Positions 16,408 through 25,925 of a stretch of 58,323 nt of DNA are shown here, piece after piece. Both the position numbers and the translations under genes were made by a program. The notes beneath the pieces are model-generated. The model saw nothing but the letters and a program-made list of their open reading frames with translations, searched no databases and had not been told where the DNA came from. The first letter of the stretch is position 1, and each line of letters opens with the position of its first letter. This DNA comes from an uncultured Lachnospiraceae bacterium (GTDB lineage Bacteria > Bacillota > Clostridia > Lachnospirales > Lachnospiraceae): positions 1 to 58,323 of the forward strand of contig CAJTLX010000017.1 of assembly GCA_910577165.1 (NCBI GenBank), written 5' to 3'.

Positions 16408-17307
16408 CTAAGCGTTCCATTTCTGTCGGTTCGCTGTCCGGAGCAGGTTGTTAAAAAGATGCGCAATCCCCTTTCTTTCCTCCCCCGTCTGCGCATAAGC
16501 CCCAGCAAGTTTTGCCGCTAACTCTCTGAGTGCCTTTCCCGCGCCCGAATCCGGCATGGATAACACCACCGGCTTTTGTCGTATAATCGCTTTTGATACC
16601 TGTTCATCCTGCGGAATGCTGCCAAGATATTCCATCTCAAAATCTAAAAACTTCGTCACCACCATATTGATTTTTTCGAATAGTTCCCTGCCCTCATTCT
16701 TTGCCGTCACCCGGTTGGCAATCATTTTAATGCAAGTATCCTCCGCAGAAAATTCTGCCTTTTTGTTCAATGTTTTTAACAGCGCGTATGCATCGGTGAT
16801 CGAGGTCGGCTCCGGCGTTGTCACCAAAAGAACCTCCGCGCCCGCTGATACAAATTCAAGAACAGCATCGGTAATTCCCGCCCCCGTATCGATAATCACA
16901 ATATCCGCCATCTCATCTAACTCTACAAGCCGCGAAGTCAGATTTAAGATCTGATCCCTCGTTAAGCTTGTCAGCTCGTGAATTCCGGAACCTCCGGAAA
17001 TAAACCCGATCCCCTCCGGTCCTTTTATGATAATATCCGTAAGATTCTTCCCCCGATACATCATATCCGCAAGATTGTATTCCGGGCGGATTCCAAGCAT
17101 TACCTCAATATTTGCCAGACCAAAATCTACATCTAACACTAATACCCGCTTGCCCATCCTTGCAAGTTCAATCGCCAGGTTTACAGAGATGCTCGATTTT
17201 CCAACACCGCCCTTGCCACTTGTCACGGTAATTACACGGGCGGGATTTGAAGGTTGGCTAACGGTGTTTTCCCTTACCAGCTTTCTTAATTGTTCCGCCT
17301 GATCCAT
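16408..17307 (-). CDS. flhG: MinD-like ATPase FlhG (YlxH)
   Basis: The 299-residue ParA/MinD family protein has a deviant Walker A motif (VTSGKGGVGKSS), the switch regions DVDFGLANIE and IIDTGAG, and an N-terminal DQAEQLRKLV motif that in this family activates the FlhF GTPase. It controls the number and placement of flagella. The ATG directly follows the flhF stop. Confidence 0.95.
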   Translation of the reverse strand: MDQAEQLRKLVRENTVSQPSNPARVITVTSGKGGVGKSSISVNLAIELARMGKRVLVLDVDFGLANIEVMLGIRPEYNLADMMYRGKNLTDIIIKGPEGIGFISGGSGIHELTSLTRDQILNLTSRLVELDEMADIVIIDTGAGITDAVLEFVSAGAEVLLVTTPEPTSITDAYALLKTLNKKAEFSAEDTCIKMIANRVTAKNEGRELFEKINMVVTKFLDFEMEYLGSIPQDEQVSKAIIRQKPVVLSMPDSGAGKALRELAAKLAGAYAQTGEERKGIAHLFNNLLRTANRQKWNA

Positions 17308-18492
17308 TTATTCACTGCCTCCTAACAATTGTTTTGCAATGTTCTGAGGATCGATCGCGCTGATATCATCCGGAACATTTTGACCAAAAGTTGCATAAGA
17401 CAGCGGTGCCCCCGTTTTCATCCGGATATTTAGCAGATTGCCAATGCAGTTTGTCTCGTCCAGTTTTGTGAAGATCAGCGCGTAATCTACAATCTGTAAA
17501 TAGCTGTCTGTAATCTTTAATAAATCGTAATATTTTGTCGTGGCACTCAACACAAGAAAGACTTCCCGCTCCTTTTCCGGAACGGAGTTCAAAAGCCGTT
17601 CCAGATCGTCGCGCTGCTCCCTGTTTTTGTAGGAACGCCCCGCTGTATCCACCAGTACAATATCATAATCTTTCAGTTTCTCCTTCGCCTCCTTCACTTC
17701 CTCCGGCGAGTAGACGACGTGCAGCGGAATATCGAGAATATTCGCGTAGGTTGTCAACTGCTCCACGGCGGCGATACGGTAAGTATCCGCCGTCATCAAG
17801 GCGATCTTTTTCTTTTTGTTCATCTTGAGCATGGAGGCAATCTTCGCGATGGTCGTTGTCTTGCCCACACCTGTAGGCCCGATAAAAAAGATATATTTCG
17901 GCTGGGTTTTTCCCGCTTCAATTGCGTGGATCTGTCCCAGTTTAAGCACAATTTTTTGATACATACTCGTCAGAATATTGTTCATTCCTGTATTTTTTTT
18001 CAGACTGTGTTCAATCTCGCCAATCATCTGGTTTGCGTAGGTTTCATCCACCTCGTTCGCAATCATCTGATTATAAATTAGCTGCAGACAGGCAAGATTG
18101 GAGTCCGTGTCCTCCTCCGCCACAGCTTCCTTTTCCTCCCCCCCGTCACTCTCTAATTTATTTGTGCGGATAGTGATTTGATTTTCTAATATATCCTGAA
18201 GTTTATCCAGCCTTTGCTCTATTGCAGTAGAACCACCTCCAAGGCTTGTTGGCACCTCATCCTCATAAATAATATTTGGATTGCGCTTTACCGGCTCCTC
18301 CTTCGCCTTTTGCTGCTTTCCATTCTCATCCACCGCCGCCGTAATCTCCACGCTCGGTTTGCGAAACAGCTTATAGATCCCCCTTGGCAAATTTTTCTTA
18401 ATATTCATCACGATCGCATCCATGCCGAGTTCTTTCTTCGCAAGTAATATGGCCTCCGCTTCCGTACTTGCGGTGAATTTTTTAATTATCAT
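17308..18492 (-). CDS. flhF: SRP-type GTPase FlhF
   Basis: The 394-residue protein has a basic/variable N-terminal B domain, an N domain with helices, and the NG GTPase core: P-loop GPTGVGKTTTIAKIA, MTADTYRIAAVEQL, DTAGRSYKNREQ and FTKLDET. FlhF sets the site of flagellar assembly. It lies one base after flhA, typical of flagellar export/placement clusters. Confidence 0.96.
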   Translation of the reverse strand: MIIKKFTASTEAEAILLAKKELGMDAIVMNIKKNLPRGIYKLFRKPSVEITAAVDENGKQQKAKEEPVKRNPNIIYEDEVPTSLGGGSTAIEQRLDKLQDILENQITIRTNKLESDGGEEKEAVAEEDTDSNLACLQLIYNQMIANEVDETYANQMIGEIEHSLKKNTGMNNILTSMYQKIVLKLGQIHAIEAGKTQPKYIFFIGPTGVGKTTTIAKIASMLKMNKKKKIALMTADTYRIAAVEQLTTYANILDIPLHVVYSPEEVKEAKEKLKDYDIVLVDTAGRSYKNREQRDDLERLLNSVPEKEREVFLVLSATTKYYDLLKITDSYLQIVDYALIFTKLDETNCIGNLLNIRMKTGAPLSYATFGQNVPDDISAIDPQNIAKQLLGGSE

Positions 18493-18493
18493 T

Positions 18494-20527
18494 TTACGCT
18501 GTCACCATCCCCACTGATTGTAATTCAACATTTGATTCGATCTCATTGTACGATACAACGATCAAGTCCTGGAAATAATCTCTCGAAAGGCGCTTAAAGT
18601 ACATACGCACAATCGGAGAGGTGATAATTACCGGGTTCTTTCCAAGATTTTCCAGTTTTCCAACTTCCTCCTCGACGGATTTCATAATCTTTTGCGTTCG
18701 ATCCGGATCGAGTGCTAAGAAAGCTCCCTGCTCCGTCTGCTTGACGCTGCCCATAATTTCCTGCTCGATCTTTGGGTCGAGCGTGACCACACTTGTCATC
18801 TCGCCGTTCGGGAAATACTTATTTGAGATCGCGCGCTTTAAGCTCTGGCGAACATATTCAGTCAATACATCCGTATCCCTGGTCGTCGGCGCGTAATCGG
18901 CAAGCGTCTCAAAGATCGTGACAAGGTCTAAGATGGAGATTCCCTCGCGCAAAAGATTCTGCAATACCTTCTGAATTTCGCCCACACCAAGAAGTTTTGG
19001 AACAAGCTCCCCGATCAATGTCTGATTTGCCTCCTGCATATTGTTGATCAGGTTCTGTACATCCTGGCGCGTTAAGAGTTCGTCCAGATGGGTGCTGATT
19101 ACCTGGGTCAAGTGCGTCGCAATAATGGACGGCGGGTCAACTACCGTGTAGCCGTAGGACTCCGCTCTCTCCCTCTGATTCTCCGTGATCCAGATCGCCG
19201 GCAGATGGTAGGATGGCTCGAATGTCGGGATTCCGGTGATCTCCTCCTCGACATAGCCAGGGTTCATCGCCATATAATGGTCAAAGAGAATTTCGCCGTC
19301 GCTAACCGGAATTCCCTTGATCTTAATCACATACTGGTTCGGATTAAGCTGGATATTATCACGCAGACGGATAGTCGGCACAACACAACCAAACTCTAAT
19401 GCAATCTGTCTTCTGATCATCACAACACGATCAAGCAAGTCTCCACCCTGGTTGACATCGGCGAGCGGAATAATCCCGTAGCCGAATTCCAACTCAATAA
19501 AGTCCACATGCAAAAGTGAGGTGACATTCTCCGGTCTTCGTATCTCCTCCGCGCTCGTTTCCTCGATATTTGCCTCCGCCTCGATCTCCTGCACTTTGGT
19601 TCTGTTCTTGATCACAGCAGCCGTGGCGAGAAATGCAATGCCGTAAGGACAGAAAATAATAAATGGCAGCGGCGTAAAAATACCCAAAAATACCATGCTT
19701 CCGCCAACCATATAAAGCACCTTGGGAATCGAAAAAAGCTGTTTTACTAACAGATCGCCGATATCGGCTTCCTTTGAAACCTTTGTGACAAGAATACCGG
19801 TAGCAAGCGAGATCATCAGCGAGGGAATCTGGCTGACTAAGCCATCCCCGATGGTAAGCATCGCATATTTATTTAACGCCTGTGTTGCGGTAAGCCCGCC
19901 GCGCATCATTCCCATCACTACACCGCCGACCAAATTGATCACGGTGATGATAAGACCCGCCGTTGCATCCCCCTTTACATACTTTGTCGCACCATCCATG
20001 GAACCGAAGAATGCGGATTCCTCCTGAATTTTTTCGCGGCGTTCCTTTGCCTGCTGATCAGTGATCGCGCCAGTATTTAAGTCAGCATCAATTGCCATCT
20101 GTTTTCCGGGCATTGCGTCGAGCGTAAATCTCGCTGTTACCTCGGATACGCGCTCCGAACCTTTGTTTATTACTAGAAACTGGACAATTACTAAAATAAT
20201 AAAGACAATCATGCCAACCACAGGGTCGCCCCTGCCCACAAACTCTCCAAACTGTGTCACAACAGCTCCCGGATCCCCGGTAGTCAAAATCAGTTTTGTC
20301 GACGACACATTTAGCGAGATGCGGAAGGTCGTCGTAAAGAGCAAGATGGTGGGGAACGTGGACATATTCAGCACTTCCTGCGAAAAGAGCGCATTGAACA
20401 AAACAATCATGGCGATGGAGATATTTAACGCCAAAAGAACATCGAGCAGACTTGACTTCATCGGTACAATCAAGAATACAATTGCCGCGAGAATATAAAT
20501 TCCGATCGCAAAATCCGCTTTTCTCAT
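18494..20527 (-). CDS. flhA: Flagellar type III export gate protein FlhA
   Basis: The 677-residue protein has about eight transmembrane helices in the first 320 residues, including the family signature around RFTLDAMPGKQMAIDADLN, then a large cytoplasmic C-terminal domain that binds chaperone-substrate complexes. It forms the nonameric ring that couples proton flow to export. A strong AAAGGAG site precedes the ATG. Confidence 0.97.
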   Translation of the reverse strand: MRKADFAIGIYILAAIVFLIVPMKSSLLDVLLALNISIAMIVLFNALFSQEVLNMSTFPTILLFTTTFRISLNVSSTKLILTTGDPGAVVTQFGEFVGRGDPVVGMIVFIILVIVQFLVINKGSERVSEVTARFTLDAMPGKQMAIDADLNTGAITDQQAKERREKIQEESAFFGSMDGATKYVKGDATAGLIITVINLVGGVVMGMMRGGLTATQALNKYAMLTIGDGLVSQIPSLMISLATGILVTKVSKEADIGDLLVKQLFSIPKVLYMVGGSMVFLGIFTPLPFIIFCPYGIAFLATAAVIKNRTKVQEIEAEANIEETSAEEIRRPENVTSLLHVDFIELEFGYGIIPLADVNQGGDLLDRVVMIRRQIALEFGCVVPTIRLRDNIQLNPNQYVIKIKGIPVSDGEILFDHYMAMNPGYVEEEITGIPTFEPSYHLPAIWITENQRERAESYGYTVVDPPSIIATHLTQVISTHLDELLTRQDVQNLINNMQEANQTLIGELVPKLLGVGEIQKVLQNLLREGISILDLVTIFETLADYAPTTRDTDVLTEYVRQSLKRAISNKYFPNGEMTSVVTLDPKIEQEIMGSVKQTEQGAFLALDPDRTQKIMKSVEEEVGKLENLGKNPVIITSPIVRMYFKRLSRDYFQDLIVVSYNEIESNVELQSVGMVTA

Positions 20528-20582
20528 TCCCGTTTCTCCTTTCCTCTATTCTCTAAATGGAATTTTATTCCAATTTTTTCCA

Positions 20583-21749
20583 TTAAACCGCTTTATTTTT
20601 CAAATTATATACATAGGAGAGGACTTCCGCCGTCATCTGGTAAAGTTCTACCGGAATTTCCTGCTCCAAATCAACATTGTAATACAACATACGCGCAAGA
20701 GGTTTGTTCTCGACAATCGGAATATCGTATTCCTTTGCCGCCTCCCTTATTTTTGCTGCCATATAATCTGCACCTTTTGCAATCAGTACCGGTGCGGAGG
20801 AAACTTCCTTGTCATATTTGAGTGCACAGGCAAAATGCGTAGGGTTTGTGATAACAACGTCTGCCTCCGGCAACTGCTGCATCATTCTGCGCTGGGATGC
20901 CTCACGCATTTTCTGGCGAATCCGGCCCTTTATCTGCGGGTCGCCCTCTGTCTGTTTATACTCATCCTTTACTTCCTGTTTGGTCATCCTCATTTCCTTT
21001 TTAAATTTTCTCTTCTGGTAAATCAGATCGGCAAAACCAATCACTAAGAAAAACGTGCTGATCCGAATCCCCAGATCAATAATCTCATCGCCGATATAGA
21101 CGGCGGCAGCAGAGATATTGCCGATCTGGTAGAGAAGATATAAATGATCAATCTTATCCTTTATCATCGAGTAGGCAATCCCTGTAATCACAAGGATCTT
21201 CGCGATTGCCTTGATTAACTCCATCACCTTATCCATGGAAAAGATCTTTTTAAATCCCTTAATGGGATTGAGCTTGCTAAATTTAGGCATCAAAGGCTTT
21301 CCTGTCACTTTCCATTTTACCTGAACTACATTGGTGACAAATGCAATCAAAAACGCGATCGCGAGAAAGGGCAGAATCGCCAGCAATATAGTGAAAATCC
21401 CACTCTGCAAAAGCCTTCCAAATGTATTTTGGTTAAATTCATCTAAACCTATTGTGCCAATCATGCCATAGATGTCAAAAAAAGATCCGAGCAAAAGATT
21501 TCCAAGAAAGCCCGTAAACACCTTTAGGGAAAGAAAGAGTCCCATCAGACTAAAAGCCGTTGTCAGTTCCTGGCTCTTTGATACCTGCCCTTCCTTTCTG
21601 GCATCCTCTAATTTTTTTGTCGTCGGTTCCTCGGTCTTTTCCCCGCCCGGTCCCTCCTGTGCAAAAAACTGTAGACGAAGCGGGTACGGGCAGAAAAGCT
21701 CTCCCCCTGCATTCCCCATCAATTCCGCGCTCTGCACCATCTGCCTCAT
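20583..21749 (-). CDS. flhB: Flagellar export switch protein FlhB
   Basis: The 388-residue protein has a hydrophilic N-terminus (with EEPTTKKLEDARKEGQV), four transmembrane helices and a cytoplasmic domain with the autocleavage motif NPTH (VVITNPTHFACALKYD). Cleavage there switches export from rod/hook to filament substrates. The first 30 residues or so are longer than in B. subtilis FlhB; an ATG at codon 11 is an alternative start. It starts 13 bp after fliR. Confidence 0.96.
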   Translation of the reverse strand: MRQMVQSAELMGNAGGELFCPYPLRLQFFAQEGPGGEKTEEPTTKKLEDARKEGQVSKSQELTTAFSLMGLFLSLKVFTGFLGNLLLGSFFDIYGMIGTIGLDEFNQNTFGRLLQSGIFTILLAILPFLAIAFLIAFVTNVVQVKWKVTGKPLMPKFSKLNPIKGFKKIFSMDKVMELIKAIAKILVITGIAYSMIKDKIDHLYLLYQIGNISAAAVYIGDEIIDLGIRISTFFLVIGFADLIYQKRKFKKEMRMTKQEVKDEYKQTEGDPQIKGRIRQKMREASQRRMMQQLPEADVVITNPTHFACALKYDKEVSSAPVLIAKGADYMAAKIREAAKEYDIPIVENKPLARMLYYNVDLEQEIPVELYQMTAEVLSYVYNLKNKAV

Positions 21750-21762
21750 CCTTCCCCTTATA

Positions 21763-22530
21763 TTAATGCAGATAAACCGATGCCCTCTTTAACATATCAA
21801 GCATCTGGTCAAAGATAAAATCGGCGATCGAGTCAAGCTGTGTGGTAATTACGACAAGTACCGCAAGACCTATCAGAACCTTTAGCTGAATTCCGATCAC
21901 AAACATATTCATCTGTGGTGCTACTTTTGCCAGGATTGCAAGCACCGCATTTGCAATCATAATCGCCGCAAACACTGGGAGTGCGATTCGAAATCCAATT
22001 ATGCAAAAATCTACAATAAACTGAACCATCAACTTGTAAATTTCGGTGTTGAGTGAAACACCATTTAGCGGGATCAATTCAAAGGAATCGACAATTGCCT
22101 CCACAATATAATAGTGCAGCCTTGACACCAGCATTACCAGTAAAACCGCATAATTATAGATATTTGAGGTTAAAGAAACCGTGCTTTTTGTCGCGGGATC
22201 ATACTCTGTTGCCATGGAAAAGCCAATCTGCATATCCATAATCTGTCCCGCAAACGAGAGAATAAAAGTACAGATATTGGAAAAGAGTCCTAGCACCACC
22301 CCTGCAAGCACATTTTCTGCCACCAAGAGCAGATAGCCGAGTGAACCGGAATAAGCAAGCGGCTGGTAGGTTGAGATCGTAAATACCAGATAGGCAAGTA
22401 CCGCGGAAAGACCAATCTTTATCCTTTGTGGAACAGTATTCATCGAAAAGAACGGCGCGGCATAGACAAAAGCCGATATTCTTGCAAGGATCACAAGATA
22501 AAATTCAAACTGCTCTAATGTAAATGTCAT
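21763..22530 (-). CDS. fliR: Flagellar export apparatus protein FliR
   Basis: The 255-residue membrane protein has six hydrophobic segments and the typical start TLEQFEFYLVILARISAF with the following APFFS. It forms the core export gate with FliP and FliQ. It is followed closely by flhB. Confidence 0.95.
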   Translation of the reverse strand: MTFTLEQFEFYLVILARISAFVYAAPFFSMNTVPQRIKIGLSAVLAYLVFTISTYQPLAYSGSLGYLLLVAENVLAGVVLGLFSNICTFILSFAGQIMDMQIGFSMATEYDPATKSTVSLTSNIYNYAVLLVMLVSRLHYYIVEAIVDSFELIPLNGVSLNTEIYKLMVQFIVDFCIIGFRIALPVFAAIMIANAVLAILAKVAPQMNMFVIGIQLKVLIGLAVLVVITTQLDSIADFIFDQMLDMLKRASVYLH

Positions 22531-22623
22531 ATCTGCCTCTCGCCCCTCCCGTGTATCAAAACTTTCGGTGTGAAAGGAGTAACTCTAAAAATTTTTTTAG
22601 TCTTTCTTATGCCCCATTCACAT

Positions 22624-22896
22624 TCAACCCTTTAAGAAATACGGTAAATTCTGCATCAGATAGGCAAAGAACTCGACGACCGAGTTCATAATCCATCGTC
22701 CGCAAAGCATAATAGTGATAAAGATCCCCAATAATTTTGGTACAAAGGTCAGTGTTTGCTCCTGTATCGAAGTAACGGTCTGCAAAATACTGATAATCAG
22801 ACCAACGATAAGCGACACCAAAAGCATCGGTGCTGACACCTTTACAATCAGGTAGAGTGCGCGGTTTACCACCTCAATTACCTGTGTCTCCGACAT
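22624..22896 (-). CDS. fliQ: Flagellar export apparatus protein FliQ
   Basis: The 90-residue protein has two transmembrane helices and the family segment VGLIISILQTVTSIQEQTLTFVPK cut across helix 1 and the loop. Four or so copies join the FliPQR gate. It lies between fliP and fliR. Confidence 0.95.
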   Translation of the reverse strand: MSETQVIEVVNRALYLIVKVSAPMLLVSLIVGLIISILQTVTSIQEQTLTFVPKLLGIFITIMLCGRWIMNSVVEFFAYLMQNLPYFLKG

Positions 22897-22938
22897 ATCG
22901 TTCCCCCTTCTTTTTGGCCTTGGAACTTTTTTGTTCCA

Positions 22939-23760
22939 CTAAAGCATCCGAAATGTTGCGATTAGCTGCTCAATAATCAAATTCCACCCATCCGCCATAA
23001 TAAAAAGCAGGATCTTAAACGGCATGGAGATTGTTGTTGGCGGCAGCATCATCATCCCCATTGACATCAGCGTAGAGGCCACTACCATATCAATAATGAT
23101 AAATGGAATATAGATCATAAATCCGATAATGAACGCCATCCGAAGTTCGCTGATAATAAATGCCGGAATCAGCACGGAAGTCGGGCAGTCCTCCCTGCTC
23201 TCAAGCGAAGTGTAGCCCGCCACCTTCAAAAAAAGCTTTAGATCCTTCTCGTCTGTCTGGTTAAACATAAATTCCCTCAGCGGTTCAAGTCCCTGCTCAA
23301 AAGCTTCCTCCTGTGAAATTTCCCCCGCAGAGAGCGGTTCGATCGCCTCAGTATTGATTTTTGAAAAGACTGGCGACATAATAAATACCGTGAGAAACAA
23401 TGCCAGTCCAATTAAAACTTGATTTGGCGGCGTTGTCTGCATTCCGAGTGCCGTCCTGGTAAAATGGAGGACAATCAGGATGCGGGTAAACGAAGTCACC
23501 ATAATCAAAATTGACGGTGCAATGGAGATAATAGCAATTAAAATCAGGACTTGCAGCGTCGAAGTCAGGGAACCGCCATCTTTGGTGCTAAAATAAAAAG
23601 AAAGCTCATTTCCACCCTGATCCGTCAGCCCATTGTCCGTTGCCGCAGCAAATATTGTTTTGGGAGCATCAAAAAGAAAGGTCAACAGGCACACCCCGAA
23701 AACAACAAGTACTGCAATCATCCTTTTCTTATTTCTCTTTTTACAGTCCTTACCTTTCAT
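22939..23760 (-). CDS. fliP: Flagellar export apparatus protein FliP
   Basis: The protein has 273 residues from ATG 23760, with an N-terminal signal-like hydrophobic segment (about residues 14-31), then FliP core helices and SFTRILIVLHFTRTALG plus MGMMMLPPTTISMPFKILLF at the C-terminus. A TTG nine bases earlier (23769) is in frame, but the ATG has the AAAGG site at a 9-nt distance. It forms the pentameric part of the export gate. Confidence 0.95.
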   Translation of the reverse strand: MKGKDCKKRNKKRMIAVLVVFGVCLLTFLFDAPKTIFAAATDNGLTDQGGNELSFYFSTKDGGSLTSTLQVLILIAIISIAPSILIMVTSFTRILIVLHFTRTALGMQTTPPNQVLIGLALFLTVFIMSPVFSKINTEAIEPLSAGEISQEEAFEQGLEPLREFMFNQTDEKDLKLFLKVAGYTSLESREDCPTSVLIPAFIISELRMAFIIGFMIYIPFIIIDMVVASTLMSMGMMMLPPTTISMPFKILLFIMADGWNLIIEQLIATFRML

Positions 23761-23772
23761 GTGTATCAACCT

Positions 23773-24243
23773 TTACTTTATGTCATCGTCATATTTGCTT
23801 TCAGAAGAAGGATGATCCGAGTCGGATCGCTCCTTCCCCTGTATGTTTACATTTCTTTTTAACATCCCATTAAAAATGTTCTTAAAACTCGCTGTACTCT
23901 GCATGTCCTCCCGCCACATCAAGATATCTTCCTCCTTTAATTCGGAGAGCATTGTCACTGTGTCCTTGCAGATGGCAATTACAAAATACCGCTTGCCCAC
24001 CTGAATCAGAGAAAGATACTTATTCTGCGCCAGGTGAAATGTATCAATCGTCTTGAAATTACTGTTTTTCTGTCGTGAAAGCTGCCTTCCTCCTACCAGG
24101 CGCGTAACAAAATAGCTTGCCACAATAATCAGGATACATACCCCAATCAGACCTATCAGACTCGCAATACTGCCAAGTCTTGTGTCGGATAAAGGACTCG
24201 CGCCGCCATTTCCAGAGATTTCCAAAAAAAGCATCTCAGCCAA
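23773..24243 (-). CDS. fliO: Flagellar biosynthesis protein FliO (FliZ)
   Basis: The 156-residue protein has one transmembrane helix (about residues 27-50) followed by a conserved small domain (GRQLSRQKNSNFKTIDTFHL... then YFVIAICKDTV). FliO helps assemble the FliP ring. Its start overlaps the end of cheY by 8 bases, suggesting translational coupling. Confidence 0.88.
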   Translation of the reverse strand: MAEMLFLEISGNGGASPLSDTRLGSIASLIGLIGVCILIIVASYFVTRLVGGRQLSRQKNSNFKTIDTFHLAQNKYLSLIQVGKRYFVIAICKDTVTMLSELKEEDILMWREDMQSTASFKNIFNGMLKRNVNIQGKERSDSDHPSSESKYDDDIK

Positions 24244-24598
24244 TCGCTTTCTTTACTGCCTCCAATACGCGATCCGGCTGGAATGGTTTTACGATGAAAT
24301 CCTTTGCTCCGGACTGGATCGACTCAATAACCATCGCCTGCTGACCCATCGCGGAACACATGATAATCGCCGCATTCGGATCGGTCGCCTTGATCTTCTT
24401 GAGTGCCTGAATCCCGTCCATCTCCGGCATGGTAATATCCATCATAACAAGATCCGGCTTGGTTTCATTATACTTCTCCACCGCCTTCTGGCCGTTCTCC
24501 GCCTCGCCGACAATCGTGTATCCGTTCTTGGTCAGGATATCCTTGATCATCATCCTCATAAACGCTGCGTCATCACAAATCAAAATATTCTTCGCCAT
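24236..24598 (-). CDS. cheY: Chemotaxis response regulator CheY
   Basis: The 120-residue single receiver domain has the acidic pocket (CDD, residues 8-10), phosphoryl-accepting Asp54 (VMMDITMPEMDG) and Lys in VKPF. Phosphorylated CheY binds the switch proteins FliM and FliY. It lies between fliY and fliO, the Bacillus order. Confidence 0.97.
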   Translation of the reverse strand: MAKNILICDDAAFMRMMIKDILTKNGYTIVGEAENGQKAVEKYNETKPDLVMMDITMPEMDGIQALKKIKATDPNAAIIMCSAMGQQAMVIESIQSGAKDFIVKPFQPDRVLEAVKKAIG

Positions 24599-24634
24599 AT
24601 TCTCTCTCCTTTTTGTATGAATTTTGGGCGCGAC

Positions 24635-25918
24635 TTACTTGTCCTTTATAATTTCTGTTACCCGGATGCCGAATGCCTCCTCAATAACGACAACTTCACC
24701 CCTAGCAACATACTTTCCATTGACCAGCACATCGATTGGTTCCCCTGCCAGTCTACTTAATTCTATGATAGTTCCCGGTGCAAAGTCAAGTATTTCTTTT
24801 ATCGATTTGCTTGTTCTTCCGAGTTCTACCGTAACCTCAAGCGGCACATCGAGCAAAAGATCGATATGTTCTGTCTGTAGTAAAGGGCTTGGCTGCATCA
24901 TAAACGGCTGAAATTGTGCCGGTGCGATGTTGACTTCCTGTTGCGGCATCATGCCATTCATCCCCATCATCTGCTGCGACGACATCCCCTGTGACATCAT
25001 GCTATTTGGCATCATTTGCATACCTGCCATCTGCTGCTGTGGCATTCCCATACCATTCATTCCCATCATTTGCATACTGCCTATCTGCTGTGGCATCATG
25101 CCGTTCATCCCCATCATCTGCTGGGACATATCCGGCTGAGCCGTCTGTGACTCCGATGGACTATTGATCGTCTCCGCCTGTACTTCGTTCACGCCGGTGT
25201 ACTTCATAAATTTCCGACACAAATCTCTTGCGAAATCAAACGGATAGAGCTGCATTAACTCGCTGTCGATCAGATTGCCGATCTCCATACGAAAGGACAC
25301 TTTCACGAATTTCCCTTTCAGAAACTCCGCCACATCTGCTCCGTTTAAGACTTCCTGTAAATCCACTAACTCCGCACTTGGCGGGCTGATATCCACCTTC
25401 TGTTCAAGCATGGAGGAGATGGAAGTTGCGGCGGAACCCATCATCTGGTTCATCGCTTCGCTGATCGCACTCAAATGCAGTTCAGAAAGCTCTCCATCCG
25501 TGCTGGTGCCGTCCCCGCCCATCATCAAGTCCGTAATAATCTTTACGTCGCTCTCCTTTAACACAAGGATGTTATTACCATCCAACCCCTCTTTATAACA
25601 AATCTGAATAAAAACGCACGGTCTGTCGTAATTCTTGATCAGATCATCCCATGTGGTATAAGTGACCATCGGCGTTGTAATATTCACCTTTTGATTTACC
25701 AGAGAAAAAAGAGTTGTTGCCGCAGTTCCCATACTGATATTGGAAACTTCCCCGACCGCGTCTTTCTCCACATCACTTAGCTCTTCGTCCGCGTTTGGTA
25801 TCACTCTCGCCGGAGCCGGGGCCGGGGCACTCTCTTCCGGTTCCGGGGTTCCCGCTCCCGAAGTGTCCATCCCCGCAAGCAAGGCGTTGATCTCTTCTTG
25901 CGATAACATTCCATCCAT
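24635..25918 (-). CDS. fliY: Flagellar motor switch phosphatase FliY
   Basis: The 427-residue protein combines an N-terminal CheC-like phosphatase domain with two active-site helices (VGEVSNISMGTAATTL, E57/N60; ISEAMNQMMGSAATSI, E154/N157), a Met/Gln/Gly-rich linker (residues 264-327) and a C-terminal FliN/SpoA domain (350-427). It forms part of the C-ring and removes phosphate from CheY-P. The linker contains repeats of the type MMGMNGMMPQQ, which are unusually rich in methionine. Confidence 0.96.
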   Translation of the reverse strand: MDGMLSQEEINALLAGMDTSGAGTPEPEESAPAPAPARVIPNADEELSDVEKDAVGEVSNISMGTAATTLFSLVNQKVNITTPMVTYTTWDDLIKNYDRPCVFIQICYKEGLDGNNILVLKESDVKIITDLMMGGDGTSTDGELSELHLSAISEAMNQMMGSAATSISSMLEQKVDISPPSAELVDLQEVLNGADVAEFLKGKFVKVSFRMEIGNLIDSELMQLYPFDFARDLCRKFMKYTGVNEVQAETINSPSESQTAQPDMSQQMMGMNGMMPQQIGSMQMMGMNGMGMPQQQMAGMQMMPNSMMSQGMSSQQMMGMNGMMPQQEVNIAPAQFQPFMMQPSPLLQTEHIDLLLDVPLEVTVELGRTSKSIKEILDFAPGTIIELSRLAGEPIDVLVNGKYVARGEVVVIEEAFGIRVTEIIKDK

Positions 25919-25925
25919 GGCGCTC

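Noticed and set aside
24938..25129. Repetitive DNA in fliY as a CRISPR or microsatellite locus
   Set aside because: The repeats are in frame and encode the Met/Gln-rich linker of FliY.
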